DNA of 64,000 nt from Spirodela intermedia (GCA_902729315.2 LR746281.1:2044501-2108500); one strand, 5' to 3'. Positions 22,322 through 36,720 are shown, numbered from the stretch's first letter. The notes: a model not told the origin generated them from the sequence alone. Numbers and translations are program-made.

Positions 22322-25300
22322 GTAAGGTGTTTCTCGCTCGCGCCTTCGAGGTCTGATTCACGGCGGTGGGAAAGAGGCTGGTTAGGTTGAGTGTTCATCT
22401 GTGGACTGGGAGCTTCAGTAGGAGGCCACCTTTATTCGACGTTTGCGATGACCTCCTGTTGTGCAGGGGTTGGAGAGGGAGATGTGGAAGGTGGCGGGGG
22501 AATAGTAGACACTTGTGAGATACCTCAAATTTGACCTGCTGTTGTTATTCGAGAGAAATCCTAGGAAGAAAAACTTTGTCTGGACCCCTGTGGCCGCGGC
22601 CGCCTCCGCGTTACGCCGCCTTTCCGTATTGAATGCGTACCAAAACTAGAGCTTACCTAGGTTCGTCCTGTTATCGATCCCCCGGCGCCCCCGGCGTCCC
22701 CTGCGCCGCTCGTCTCTTTTGGATTACATGCTTGCAGTTTACAGTTTTCTATGTCGTGACTTCTTTTACGTTTTTAACATTTTTTGATTTTTTCTAAATT
22801 GTTCTCAAGAATATCTAATCTCGTGTGCACTTAGTTCAGGGTTACATTTTCTTCCACGTTATACATTTGTAGCAGCATTTATCGAGTTCTGCTTCGTAAA
22901 TGCCCCTTTTTGATGATGTTTCTAGTTATCTTCATCACTAGTAACTCCTTGTTCATTAATTCGATGTTTCTCGGATAAAGGATATATTTTTTTTTGTTTT
23001 CATAGTGTGTGAGGTTTACCCATTTGAAATGTTGTGAAATTCTGAGAAGCCCTAAATTGCTACTCAATTTTTTTTTGATGTATCAAGACATTTTCCCTTC
23101 CACTTTACAAGGATACACGGCTTTACGAGGAGACCATGCTAATTGAATGGCCACATGACTTAAGCATTCAAAAGGCCTGATCTCCAGGCCTGAATCACGT
23201 TAGGGGGAATCCATCAATCATTAAAGGATTTTTTTATTTTTTCTCCATTTTATGAGTGAATTAGTGGAACCTGAATCTTATTGCATTTATTAAAAGCAAT
23301 ATATGCAGAAGGGGAGCCACTTTTTGGTGTGGTCCCGAAATATTGAGGCAAAGTGACTAGTATTGAGTCCATTAGGAGATGGAACGGATCTTGTTGTTTG
23401 CAGTATCTAAGAGAGCTGAAAGGAACTGAATTAGAATCGCTATTAAAAACACCTCTCAGTTTAAGAATCCAGTGCTTAAATAAAGCTACCAAGTCAACAT
23501 TATGTAAATTAGCTGCACTGAAAATTAGGAAACTTTGAATATCAGAATTACCTGAATTAGCAGCAGTTAAGCCAATGAAAAATCACCCAAATTAGCAGTT
23601 ATTTGCAAATAAAATAAAAAACGTCACATAACTAGACAGAATCCCCTTTGACATCTTACTGTCATTCTAGGCTTATGGCGATCTTGTTGTTCTAGCCATC
23701 ATAACGCTGTATTGTCAATAAAAAATACCTGTATTAGCAATCTTCAGACTTGACAGAGTGGAAAACTTATTAGAACTGGGTGAGCCGTATCCTTGAATAG
23801 TGTTGTTCGACAGAGTGGCTCATCATTTCTCTGACTATAGAATGAAGAATGGCCCTTTAAATTTGATAACGAGCAAATGTTTTCTCCTCATCTTTTGGTC
23901 GGTGGGACCCTAGAATAGTCTAACCGTTTTGATCTAAACCGATGGCGTTTCTGAGGGCTCATTGGTCATATTCTTTGATAAGATATATCTTCTTGTATTT
24001 AATAAACACGCACTGCAGCCTCTTTTAGCAGAAAATATACTTATCGAAATCCCACTCATCAATTAGTGGTTTTAGTGGCCTTTCACATGCATATTGTTCT
24101 CGTCACATGAATCATTCAATCTCAATGTGGCCCACATCACTTGATCACACGTTTTCGTTTGCATTTCTTTGTAGATATGTGCAATAAATTCCTATCCATT
24201 CGTGGAATTTCAATTTTTACACTGTTCAAACACTTGAGTCATTCTTTGTCAATGAGCCGACTTGCATGCGAGTTTTACTTGCGCAGGAAGAGAAAATACC
24301 CCAGACATTTTATGTATGGAATTGACAATGTTGTATATTTTTCCTTTCCAAAGCATGATCTTTCCAAAGCAAAGGGAGGCCACGGCACCCCAGACATTTT
24401 ATGTATGGAATTGAAAATGTTTTCATTGTTTTCAATTAAATGAGTGTGATTCTGGTGGAAAAATGAAGGAAAGAATGTATAAAATGGTGTGCAGGCTAAC
24501 TATGTTGTTTGAGAACGTTTGGGTCGGTATTGAAAATGTATAATTGAAAAATGGGAGCACCAGAAATCAGAATACTTTATTTGGGTGGGTGAATAAGGTT
24601 GTATGTCACATCAAATGACTCAATCACACGATGGTTCGTTGGAAACAGTTGAAGGGGGAGGGTGTTAAGTCCATTTGACATAAGTTGGGAAATTGATGGC
24701 TGATTCGAACGCCTGTCGAGGGATATAATCAGCCCCACTTTTGCTATCCAACAGGATAATATTGTGATCAGCTAAAAAGGTATGGTATCGTAAACTGACC
24801 CCAATTTTGCTATAAGAAGACTGACCAAGGCATATGACCCTAGGTGAAATTTGTAAGAAAGCTCTCGTCTTTTGGTGCTCAAACGAGGTGACTTAGACAG
24901 ATCTTGTTTCTTGATAGCCCTGGACCAATCAATCGAATATTGATTAGTACATAGTCGATCAAAAATTATTTGAAAACTGTTCCCCTGTTCAGAACGAAAT
25001 GTTCCAAATGTTCCTGGAAATTATTGTTCCCATTGGACCATTTGTATTTATTGGCATCGGGATCTTAATTAAAGACCATGCTTTAAACACCATATCAAAT
25101 TAATATGACATCGACCCAATTTTTACAGCTGATCAAAATAATCGGATGACATTCACCAGTTTTGGGTTGAGTTTCATCCTGAAGTCAGTTGCTGTATTGA
25201 GCAGATCAGGCAAAATCTAACTCACAGTATCCACTTTTTCCATGTGCATCCCCAGAGATAACGACTCAGTCGTGATTCTTCAGATATTCTGTCACAAGTA

Positions 25301-26023
25301 ACATTGTAGACCCTAGAGCTGTGCCGTAGCGTGCTGAGCTCCTCATATTCTTGTACAGTCAAAAAGGGGAACCGATTCTGTAAAAGATGGGATCAGTAAA
25401 TAGAAAACTACTGATATTGCATCTTTTTAAATCTTAGAATTTTAGCGAAGGTGTATTTAGGGTATACCGCATCAGATCCTCTGACACAGAAATCTATTGG
25501 TTATTTATAATTTTCGATTGTCAATATTGCAACGTGGTTTCAGAGTAGAATTTTCAATGTCATTTAACAGTCCTAAATGTGATTGGTCATTTATAATTGA
25601 TAATATGATAACTCCTGGAATGTCCTCTGAATGAATTCGAATGCTTTTCTTACCTTTAAATTGAATATTGTAAGGCTTGATTTGTATACTGTTTTATGTG
25701 TTTGTGTTGTTCACTTATGTCAAAACTTAATAGTTCTCATGCATGATGTCAATCTCTTGTTTATTCAAAGGACGTTGGCATCATCAAAATTTCCTCCAAG
25801 TGCTGATATAGATTTTTTCAAATCTTGTTTCTGATGGCTTCTTATGCTGCCATTTCTTATTTCGTGAGTTGCCATCAACTTCTGATTGTAGTTTAAATAA
25901 CTGAATAATTCAAAAAACCTCGCTGCAGGAGTTGCTTTGGATATGCTTATTGGGCCTATGAAATTTGTGATACATCTCTTCTAACTTTTGTGGAAGGTCA
26001 CTGATACCTATATCTGAAACATC

Positions 26024-29000
26024 ATGAGTGGTGCTCCTAAAAGAACACACGAGGAGACAAACCATCCTACGACTTCAAAGAGATCAGTTGAAGGAGGCGG
26101 TGTAACTTTGAATAACACCGGAAAGCTGTCTCAACCATCCATTGGACATAGCAACTTGTCCTTGGAGCCTGGTCTGGATGGTCGAGCAGCAAAAGTTCAA
26201 AGGACTGAGCAGCGTGATGCTGACAAGCGATCCTCTCTTCTTCCATTGTACCGGATATCATCATCTGCCAACAGTTCCTCCTCAGACCATCCAGTTGCTA
26301 ATGAAAGCAGGACGGAATTGAGAGACTCCAAAGAGAGTCGGGATATTAAATATGATGCTAGAGAAACGGAAACAAATACTAAGGAGTTGATTGCTGATCC
26401 AAGGATAGACCCTCCAGTAAATAAAGTTGAGAATGACTTGAAACAGGAAAATAAAGGGGAAGATAGAGTATTAAAACCTGATCGTGAGAGTCTTTCAGAT
26501 TTTAAGACTGACAGTAGGTCGGAAAAGGAAGGAGTGGGAGGCAATTCCCTAAATGTAAGCTGGAAAGAGTCTAAAGAACATCACAGAAATAGAAGATATT
26601 CTGAAGCGCCCAGTGACGGTTTAGATCCATGGCATGGTACTTGGCATGGTTCACACAGTGCTGAAGAAGTCAGGAAGGAGGTTTTGACTGGTGAACAACG
26701 AGAAACCTTAGAAGCACAAGAAGCAGTTGGTGAGAATCGGGTAGATTTGAAAGGAGATGAGAGATTAAAAGATAAAGAAAGAAAAAAAAAAGATGAGAAG
26801 AACAGAGAATGGGGGGAAAAGGATAAGGAAAGAAGTGACCGTCGTAATAGTCTGAAGCCTCCTGGAAACAGTAGCAAGGACTTTACGAGAGAAGATAGAG
26901 AAACTGAGAGGTGGGAAAGGGAGAGAAAGGATGCTCACAGAGATAAGGAAAGAAAAGACAGGGAAAAGGATAATCTGAAGAGAGAGGCGTTAAATACAAA
27001 CGAGAAGGACATCTTGCTGAATGAGAAGGAAGCGGTAGAAGTGTCTGCTAAAATCCCCGATCAGGAAGGTACATCATTGGAGTCGAAAAAAGCTGGCGAC
27101 TTTGATGTTTCGAAAGGTGTTGACCGAGATGTTAAAGACAAAAAGAGGGAGAAAGATCCAGACTCAGAGGTAGATAGAAACGAAAAACGTAGGTATTATG
27201 AGAAAGAATCAGAAGATGGTTTCGCAGAAGGTGCTACAGAAAGAGAAAGGGAAGTGTTTGGCTATGGCTTTCAACAGCGCAGGAGGATGCTGCGACCAAG
27301 GGCTACTCATTCTTCTAACCGTGAACCTCGTTTTCGTGCCAGAGCAAGGGAGAATGATGGGTAAGCATGTGTGGCACAATTCCCACGTTGTTACGTTTGT
27401 CTTCAATTTTAACTTTTTGTATAATCTATTATAACAAAATTGCAGACATAGAATAGTATTTTTACTTTTTTCTTCTATTTAGGTTTAGGATTAAAATTCT
27501 TGATAAAATCTCAAATTGCCAACATCCATGGTGCCTATTACTAATGTTTTTTGTTTGCAACTTCTTGTTGTAACTTTGGTTTGACGATGCATGTTATATA
27601 GTTCTGAATTCACATTTTTAATAATCAACGATGTATGGTCTCATTTTTCCGATTGATTTTCTCGTCATCGAAGAAAGGTGAAATGATGAAGCCTCTAATC
27701 AGCCTCAGTACGAACCATATTTTCAAGGAAATCAAGAGTATTTCAGAACAATCATTTTTTCATTTTTCCTTTCTGTAACATCTGGAGGGAACGGGGTCAG
27801 TTTTGAATCAATTTACAATTTATTGGAGCTGCATTTTCTGGCAGAGCTACACACTATGTATATTGTCTATCATTTATGGTTAGAATCTTCATCTCTGGAA
27901 GCGATTTCATATTAGTTCTTGTTGTTGAGGTTTTTGATGATTCTGAAGATCAAACATATTAGTTCATATTAGCTCCCATTAGGGTTCTAAACTGAATTTT
28001 CCTTTCTATATGCTGCCCCGAATATTAATATTTTCTTTTATTGCAACGTAAACTCTAGTGTTATTACTAATAAATGTCAATCTATGAAATAGTCTTATGA
28101 TTGAGTATCAAGTTTCTGGCACATACTTATTTCTGCTTTTTTCTAGTTTTTTCTAGTACTTCGTTTTTTCTCCTTTGTCCTTTTTAGACTATTTCTGATG
28201 GTTTTTCTTTGTCTCCCTTGCAGATCTCAAGGTTAGGCAGGAACCCAATTCTTTTATGACAGATTTCAATGACGCCATTGTTTGAATGCTAGCTGGAGTA
28301 CCTGGAGTCTAGCGTTTGCATGGCTGTCTTTCCTTTTATTCAATGACTCTTCGAATGCTTTATGGAAGTTTCCATATTTGCTGTTTCTTCTTTTGAGGGT
28401 TTCTTTTACCATTGTGGGATATGATACGACCCCAACTTTTACATTTTTTGTCTAGTAGTGTTTGGTGTTTTGCTCCCGTTCGTCGTTTTGTTGGTGGTAA
28501 AAGATGTTGTTGAATGTGAGGAATGCTATCATCCACGTTTTTTGACCATTGGACAGTCGTTAGACGGGTTGGGACTTGTATTCTTGCCAGTAGCTGTGCA
28601 TGCCCTGGGATTTCTAGCTTAGCACAGATCAGGGATGGACAAATGACATAAAATTAATCTCTGGAGTCTTCCAATGTTTATTTGAAGTATTTTAGGCACA
28701 TGTATTCCTCTTTAAAGATAAAAACTTCCATCATTCCACTGGGGCTTATTTGAAACGTCTAGACATGTTTTTCTGTGGAAAGTAGTGTGAGCTTCCATTA
28801 GCATTGTTAGAACCTGGTGTCATCCAGCTACTAACTATTTCTGTGTGTGGCACTTTTCATATTTTGCATGGTACGAGTTCACATTTTATTATCCTCTAGA
28901 ACTCTTGCTGTTCCGTCTCTTAAAAAACCACAGTCATTCCATGATGTTTTCCCATGAGATTAAGCATTTTGTTTGGTTTCTCTTTTCAGCTGGTTCTAAA

Positions 29001-32000
29001 CATTTTCTGTCATCTTTTTGTTCTTTATTGAGTGGTGTTGATTTTGTAACTCTTTTTGTACTGGAATTTTTAATTTCGGTTTTGGTGGTCCACTTTTTTC
29101 TTTTTGTATAATTATGTTTTGTGTTTATATTGGCTTCTATTCTCACTAGTGTCATGATTTATGAGGGACTTATTCGGGTTTATGTTTTGAAGTGATCTTA
29201 GTGTGCAAGTTATGTTTTTATGGATTGTCATCAATTTAAGTTTATTTTGTTTGTCATTGTTAGTGTGATCTGTATTTTCGTTAGAGATCCCAGGGAAGAG
29301 CAGCTAGTTCATGTAATTTGCCTTTGCCTTCTAATATTGACAGCTTAGTCTTGGTTCTATGATACTGGTTTTCCACTTGTGTGCTTCTATATGGGTTGCA
29401 TGATTCTAATTCCTAACATGCGCTGAGTCATCTTCGTGTATTTTTTGTTTTTTCTGGAGAGGATTTCTCATGTTGTGAGAGATTTGATCATAGACTTGTA
29501 ACATTTGGGACCAATTGAGTTAGATCATCACGAGTTCCAGGTGGGGTTGGCCTGGTGTACGTCAATTTTCCACTTTTGGTTTTCCAGATGGCGTTGATTT
29601 GGCCAATGGCAATCTTAGTCAGCAGGGTAGTTCAGAGCTGCTCACCTTTTCTTAAGCTATAAATCTGCCTTATTTCCCCAAGCTCAACTTTGTTAGGCGA
29701 ATTGTTTGATGACTATTGAGGCCAAGAGAGCTAGACTCACATTTGATTGTGGTTCATTTTTATTGTTATTTGATTTCTGGAATGAGTTTGTCTCTTATGA
29801 ATGTTTCTTTTCGTAAGTTATTCCCATTTAAATTGTTTTTGAATAGGTAAATTACTGATGTCAGGTAAATCAGAAGGATCGACAATCACTTATAGGGTGG
29901 GTGAGTGTATGCAAGAGCTTCTGAAATCATGGAAAGATTTTGAAGCATCCCAGGATTGTAAAACTGAAGGTCTTCAAAGTGGTCCCACTCTGGAGATTCG
30001 GATACCAGCAGAGCATGTTACGGCCACCAATCGCCAAGTGAGTTTTGTGGACTTTTCTACATGGGTTAGGAGAGCAACAATATTATCACTCACCAAAATT
30101 TTGGCCATAGGTGACGATATGCCTGATGTGTGTGTGTATATATATATACATATGTACTCTCATTGTTCGTGTGCAGGTTGAAGAAAACGTTGAATGTTGG
30201 ATATATTCTACTTTAGCTGATGGATGTGTGTGCATGTGTGTACATATTGTAATTTGCCTTGTGGTTCTCTCTCCTTTATTACATCATTTATTTTAGAGTG
30301 ACGCTGAAAATCAAACCTTTGATGGACATTATATGTGAGATTTTGATGGTCATTTGTGTATTTTTTTTGAAAATGAAAACATGGTAAGATGATTATTCCG
30401 AGAATTGGGTGAAAATCAAAGAAGCATATCATGGAAAAGATCTTAAAATGATTAAACATTAAATCAGTTAAGCGCAGCAAATGGTGCATGCAACAGCGCT
30501 TAGAATCACATCTTTACTGAGGAAATGCCAATTTCTTCCTCGCCTTGAGAGGAAAGTTCATTTCAGTGATAGGTTGGATACAGTGCAGGTCTGCACCTTC
30601 AATAGCTCTTTACCTGAACCTGGTGGTCTGAATTCTGAAAAATTTATAAATAAAGTGTTCTTTCTCTTCTAGAATGTGTTGAAAGGATCAACGATCTTAT
30701 AATGAATTTTAATGAAAGGCAAGGAGTTTGACAGTTGACAACAGAAATTGGCATGCGTAAACCTGTGATCTTTGCGATTTGATATTCTAGGTTGCTCTAT
30801 TATATAGAGTAGGGCAAAGGTCATCAGGGAACAAGGTTTTTTTTTTTTTTTTTTTCAGTTTTTAGATTGGTGGTCATTTGACCTCTTACTGCATCTTCTA
30901 CATTTATTTTTCATAGCAATAAGTATGCATGCTGGGACTCATGCTAGTATGTTCTAAAATAGAAGACAGAAGAGTTTTAAGGTTGGTCGATGATCTGTCC
31001 CTATCAACTGACCTACACCCTATATATATACTCTCGCCAAGAGGGATTATAATTTTCTATATGTGTAACCATATGACTGTACATGCAAGAGAATGTTGAA
31101 GATATACCCTGACATCAAGTAATCTTGTGTACACTGCACATGATTCTTCCATCTCTTTTTTAAATTATTTTGGATGAGACCAAGGATGAAGACAGATCTC
31201 AAGAGCTGAATGCATTGCTTGAAGGCGCAGAAGTAGCTCTTGTTGGGGAATGTCTTTTGCCCGAAGTTGAATCTTTGATTTCATGGCTTGAATGAATTTT
31301 CCTTGTTGTAAGATTTGGGGAGAGGATTCCTTATATACTTCTTGATTCTTCATCTTGCCAAGAACAGATGTTATCTTAGTCTCCCGTTGATAAGGTTGCA
31401 AAAAATTGACCTGAAATCCATGTTCTGTCTCCAATGTTTGTTGATTTTATTAACTTTTAGAGCAGATGTTCCATATTTGTTGTGTATTTTCTAGGAACAA
31501 GATCAAATATCAACTGGGTCTATAACACATCTGATCGTGAATGTGCTGGATTTGTTCCCTTGCTTTGATGCCTACTTGATCAATTCTTTTGTATTATTTA
31601 TTCACAATATTTCCATTCCTATTATTCTTTCACAATCAAGTTAATTTTGATCAATGATTTCATTGCAGGTTAGAGGTGGTCAGCTGTGGGGTACAGATGT
31701 TTATACAGATGATTCAGATCTTGTAGCTGGTAAATTCTTGATGCGTGTTCATAGTATTGTCATGAATCATCTGCAGGGCTGAGTGATCAACAGTCCTTAA
31801 TCTACCTGCTGAACTTTTCAGTTCTCATGCATACTGGTTACTGCCGGCCAACTGCGTCCCTTCCTCCTCCTACCATCCAGGAACTGCGTGCTACAATTCG
31901 AGTATTACCACCCCAAACTTGTAAGATGGATTATTTTCGTTGTTCCTTGGTGCTCTATTGGAGTGTTTTGATGGCGGTCGACAATATGCTCTATTGGTGC

Positions 32001-35000
32001 TCTATTTGCATCTGTCATGCATTATAGTTGTTGGGGGTTGCATGCTCGTGAATAGGATGGATTCATCCTTGAAGTTTTGAAAATTTTGCTCGTCTCCTTT
32101 CATCTTTCAAGAATTCGATCTTGGAACGTTTGAGATACATTTAAATTTACTCTGCTAAAAGACAGTAGACATTTGCACTTTCTTGCCTCGTAACTTGTCT
32201 GTTCCTACGTGTATCGTATTATCTTAATGCCGAGTTGAAATCAATCAAGTTAATGGGATAAAACATGATGCGTATTGCATGGGTGTATCAACTGTAAATT
32301 ACATATAACGAGGGGTATTCTTTTTAACTCCGCCTGTCGTACCTCCATGGTTTTCAGAGGGATTCGCTGCTTTTTTAAGCCATTCTTTCTTCTTGGAAGA
32401 TGATGGGGATGTACCGATATGCTTTTCCTCTCATGTTCTATGCTAAATATGCCATGCCAATGAGTTTCTTGAAAGGAAATGACATTGATCTAAAGGGGAA
32501 GGAATTTTGGGGAGGAACTTTAGTAAATGTGACTTCAGATTCAGATCATGTTTGAATTCTGGCTGATCCACAAAATAAAATTAGCCAAGGCTAAAAGGAG
32601 GACGGGTGGGATTTAGGTTTGGATTGACGGCGGAATAGAGAAAACACTGCCAGTACAGATTGGCAGAAGCATTGTCAGCAATGGACGACTCACAACTTGT
32701 TTGTGCTTTCATCGTGTGTCTTCTCATCCTCTTGCTGCTGCGGACACCGTGATAATTATTTTTGGAAGATGGGTAAAAGCTGCAAGATGTACCCAAAATT
32801 TTAGAATGTCTTTTTAACCATTTCAAATACATAAATGGGCGGTACTAATTGTACTTGTGTCGAACTATGACTTGGGAATTTAATTTTGAACACGAGAATA
32901 TGACTAACAACCCTGTGTTATGATACTAAAGGACTTATATAACCAGTGGCAAGCGTGCTTTGTGCACTTGTTATCTTTACAGCCCGTTGGCTGTTCTCTA
33001 AAAGGAGAAATAGTTTGATGCAGAGAATAAATATTTTCGGCCAGTAGAACATATTAGAATGAGGAAATGCGTATGTTACCTGATACCATCTCTATGAAAT
33101 TCGTGAGTCGTGCGAATATCTGGATAATAAGTCTGTGAGAGAAATCTGAGTGATACTCTTGTTCGAAATGACCATTTTTTCGTGGAATATTCCTTCGTTG
33201 ACAAAATATACTGCTTGTGAATAAACAGCTGGAGTTCCGTTCAGATTGACACTCTTTAGCTGTGTTTTTTCTTATTATGTGGGTAAACCCTCTTGCTTTC
33301 TGTCAACGTAGGCTACTACTCAACGTTGAGGAATAATGTTCGTTCCCGTGCATGGGGCGCTGGCATTGGTTGCAGCTTTCGTGTAGAAAGGTGCTTCATT
33401 TTAAAGGTGACAAGGTTCTTTCTTCATATAAGTTTTCTATGCTGTGTTAGCGTATATGTCACTGTTCATCGGGGCCTGACATTTACTTTTCATTTAACTC
33501 CTACGACAGAAGACAATGGCTGATTAGAATATAGTTTGCAATCCTGGGATGTTTATTTCACACCTTGGTCGACTTTATTTCTGACAGAAAGGTGGTGGGA
33601 CTCTCGATCTTGAGCCGTGTCTCACGCTTATCTCGGCTGTGGAGCCAACGCTAGCTCCTGTTTCTGTCGAACGGACAATGACTACAAGAGCTGCAGCTTC
33701 GGTAATACTCCATAAATTTGCTTCAACTTCCTTAACCTTTCCATATCTTTTAGTGACTACGTTACTTATTTATTTATTTATTTATTGGTAATATAACGGG
33801 AATATGCTGATATTCTGAATTTTCTTCACATCGACAAAATGTTTCTGATCCGATGCCATTCCTTTTTCTAAAAACGGTCGTGGGTTATGTCCCTCCGAAT
33901 CTTGCACACAGAATTTTCTCTAAGAATCTTCAGACTCCAAAGCTGTGGAATTAGGGAATATGGACCGCCACGAAATTTTTATTGTTACCATTATTTCCAT
34001 TTTTTTAAAAGACGTCCCAGATGTGATCTAATAATTTCCGTGCTTCCTGGTTCTATCAATGATTTGGATTTGCAGAATGCCTTGCGACAGCAAAGGTTTG
34101 TTCGAGAGGTGACCATTCAGTACAACTTATGCAATGAGCCATGGTATGCTAATTTTCCTCTTTCTTTTAGTACCCAATAAATTGTCATACTAGTATGCAT
34201 GTCAGAGTTATTCTCTTGGAGAATTGCTCATTTAATATGAATTGCTCCGTCTCATTTATATCTGGAAGTTTTAGAACATGAAATATTGTTTTTTTTTTCA
34301 TTTGCTATTCATGATTTTACTGCATTCAGCCCCCCCCCTACTGAGATGGTTGCTCGCATGATCGTGGTTCATTCGAAATGTTTTCAGGGTCAAATACAGC
34401 ATCAATTTTGTTGCTGACAAGGGGCTTAAGAAGCCCCTCTATACATCTGCACGCCTGAAGAAAGGCGAAGTTATATACCTGGAAACCCACTTCAAGAGGT
34501 ACATTGCTCTTCTCCTCTTCTTCTTTTAGATAACATTGCTTGGGCTCTCCCCTCCCCCCTGCTAACTCCTTTAACTTGAAATGCTGCTACAGGTACGAGC
34601 TGTGCTACAATGGAGAGAAAGCTGTGAGCAATGGCACAGCCGCACCTCATGCGTCAGAGTCAGAGCAGGAAAAGGCACACAATCACGGTTCTCATGGTCA
34701 AAGTGGCGACAGAAATCAAGATCGAGGAAACGTCAGCGACGTATTTCGCTGGTCTCTTTGCAAGAAGCCCCTCCCGCAGGAGGTGATGCGTTCCATCGGA
34801 ATCCCCCTGCCAGTTGAGCACCTGGAGGTGAGTAACCCCGCCCACTTGGTTAAATATTCTCCGCGTTGCATAGACATGCAACGGCAGAAGACATCGCACC
34901 AATGGGCAGAAGCATTTTGGAGCCGGGAATTTGGAAAACCCAATGCCGGGATTTCAAGTAACGGTGAATCTAATTGATAGGATCACTACATATAAATTTA

Positions 35001-35808
35001 TACCGGTTGTGGGTGTTGTGTGACGTCTAGAATTTACTTTCAATTGATAAGGTTCTGCATTTATCTGTTGATTCCCCATGATGAATCTGAATCTGAATCT
35101 TCTGCATGTTACTTAGACTAGCAATCGCAAAAATTTCAGCCAATTCCCAGAAGTAAGATGGTGCCATTCACTAAAAAAAACCTTTCCTTTTCCTGATTTC
35201 ACGTTAGGGTTGATCTAATTGGCAGCATCAATATATATATATATATATTTATTATTCTATTTTGTGTCGCTTAGAGGCGCCAGTCAAACTCTAGAGTATT
35301 TTGGTGCTAGAAACTTTCTTTTCTGGTTCATCAATTTATATGCACAATGAGAGTATTTTGTGTGATGCTGAGAATTCGATCTTTGTGCTGAGATTTTGCA
35401 TCTTTCTATCAATTCTTCATGCAAAACTTAAATGTGTGGATCACTGAATATGGTCAATCCAGTTGAACCCCGATTGAGTTTCTGATCTGGCCCGCCGCCA
35501 ATCAGACCCTGGAGTGAATGACTTGATCACTGAATATTCGTTAGAGAATTATTTATATTTATTTCTGTAAATTAGTTACATAAATGAAGTGTATAGATTC
35601 GGTTCGTGATTGATTTTTTGTATGTGCTATCACTGTGATGGGTTGCGCAATTTTCTTCGGTTTTCGCCGTAATGGTGCTCGTTCTTCCCTCAACCAGGTC
35701 TTGGAGGAAAGCCTCGAGTGGGAGGAAGTGCGGTGGTCTCAGACAGGGGTCTGGGTGGCTGGGAAGGAGTATCCTCTTGCAAGGGTCCACTTCCTCTTCC
35801 CCAATTGA
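26024..35808 (+). CDS. HDC1: HDC1, plant Rxt3-domain histone deacetylation complex protein
   Basis: Eleven coding exons: 26024-27360, 28224-28231, 29865-30037, 31669-31729, 31822-31920, 33312-33406, 33588-33701, 34076-34143, 34388-34498, 34593-34827, 35698-35808. All introns are GT-AG and all phases agree, giving 803 residues, somewhat shorter than the roughly 900 I recall for Arabidopsis HDC1. The N-terminal 445 residues (first exon) are highly charged and probably disordered, with Lys/Glu/Arg-rich repeats at about 230-420. From about residue 507 comes the conserved Rxt3 region: GGQLWGTDVYTDDSDLVAVLMHTGYCRP, then SRAWGAGIGCSFRVERC and FVREVTIQYNLCNEPW. The end is EESLEWEEVRWSQTGVWV with an FPN terminus. 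HDC1 is a scaffold of RPD3-type (HDA6/HDA19) deacetylase complexes in the nucleus, affecting growth and ABA responses in Arabidopsis. Exon 2 is only 8 nt. The leader carries its own long intron. The start is the first ATG of the long exon and fits the family start MSG. Confidence 0.93.
28224..28231 (+). other. HDC1: 8-nt microexon of HDC1
   Basis: Between a CCCTTGCAG acceptor and a GTTAGG donor lie eight bases (atctcaag). They complete the Gly codon left open at 27360, add Ser-Gln, and open the next Gly codon finished at 29865-29866. Without it the two neighbouring exons do not join in frame: exon 1 ends in phase 2 and exon 3 starts two bases into a codon. Confidence 0.85.
35227..35250. repeat. 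AT microsatellite in the last HDC1 intron
   Basis: About ten AT units lie inside intron 34828-35697. Confidence 0.8.
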
Positions 35809-36099
35809 CCATCATCAAGTCAAAATCCCCATCTTCGAGCCTCGCCCTTCTGTAAAGAACCGTCATTGCCTGAAAGCTTCTATTTGTAGTAATGCAAAGC
35901 CTGTTTCAGGTTTTTTTTTTGTTTTGTTTTGCTTGTGACTGTTTTTGTTGTATGTAAACCAAATTGTGCTGTTCTTGTACATGTCATCGAATCAATCCCC
36001 ACTTGGGTTGGTGTTACTTGGGGTTCTCAGTTGACTTTGGTTTGTCAACGTTTGTTCTCAAGAATATTCGTTCAGCTTTAGGTTTCATCCAGGCAGAAA

Positions 36100-36720
36100 G
36101 ATTCTTCTCTCTCTCTCTCTTCTTTCCCTCGGCCTCGAGATAGAAAGACCTGATGGTGCTTCGCAAGAACCTCTGTCCTCCTCTTCGCAAGCCCGGTATG
36201 GCGAACGGCCCGTCGGCTCAAGCTAGGGTTCAAGCTCCGGAAATGTGACGGTCGGAGTTCTCTCTTCTTCTCCCTTTGCTCGAGGCTCACGGTGAGATTG
36301 ATTATACTATCCTGGTCCAGTTTTTCTTCAGTTCTTACGCATTGCGCCCAGGGTTTCAAAGGTTTTTCGACGAGATCTGCTTCTGCTTCGCCTTTCTTCG
36401 TCGGTTTTTCCGTAATGCTGCAATAGCCGGAGCCTTTTCTCTATAATTGGGATCTTCGTGGTTTCTCTTCCTCGTCCTCAGGTGGCGGCTGATTGCAGCA
36501 GATTGAACTAGTTCTTCGTCTGTGGGTTGGTGGATGCAGAGGGATCTCTAAGAGTTTCTGAATTCTTTGGAGTTCTCATCCCCAGCATGTTCTCGTGGTT
36601 TTCCCGAACGCCTACCAGTCAGTAGTTTCTTCTGAAGATCAACTGCGATCGAACAGATCATGCCCAGGCCGAATTATGATGATTTCTTCCTCCTTTGACT
36701 CATTAGTTTGATATATTGTC
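36100..36720 (+). other. Orphan leader-like sequence with a 31-codon ORF
   Basis: This is a pyrimidine-rich, CT-microsatellite-bearing segment of the kind seen in plant 5' leaders. It has an ATG at 36153 and a stop at 36246-36248 (31 codons, beginning MVLRKNLCPP). A donor ACG|GTGAGA follows at 36291/36292 and a good acceptor TCCTCAG ends at 36481. No coding body follows, because the subtilase occupies the opposite strand from 36842. It may be a truncated gene 5' end, a non-coding transcript, or chance. The peptide matches no conserved uORF I can recall. Confidence 0.3.
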
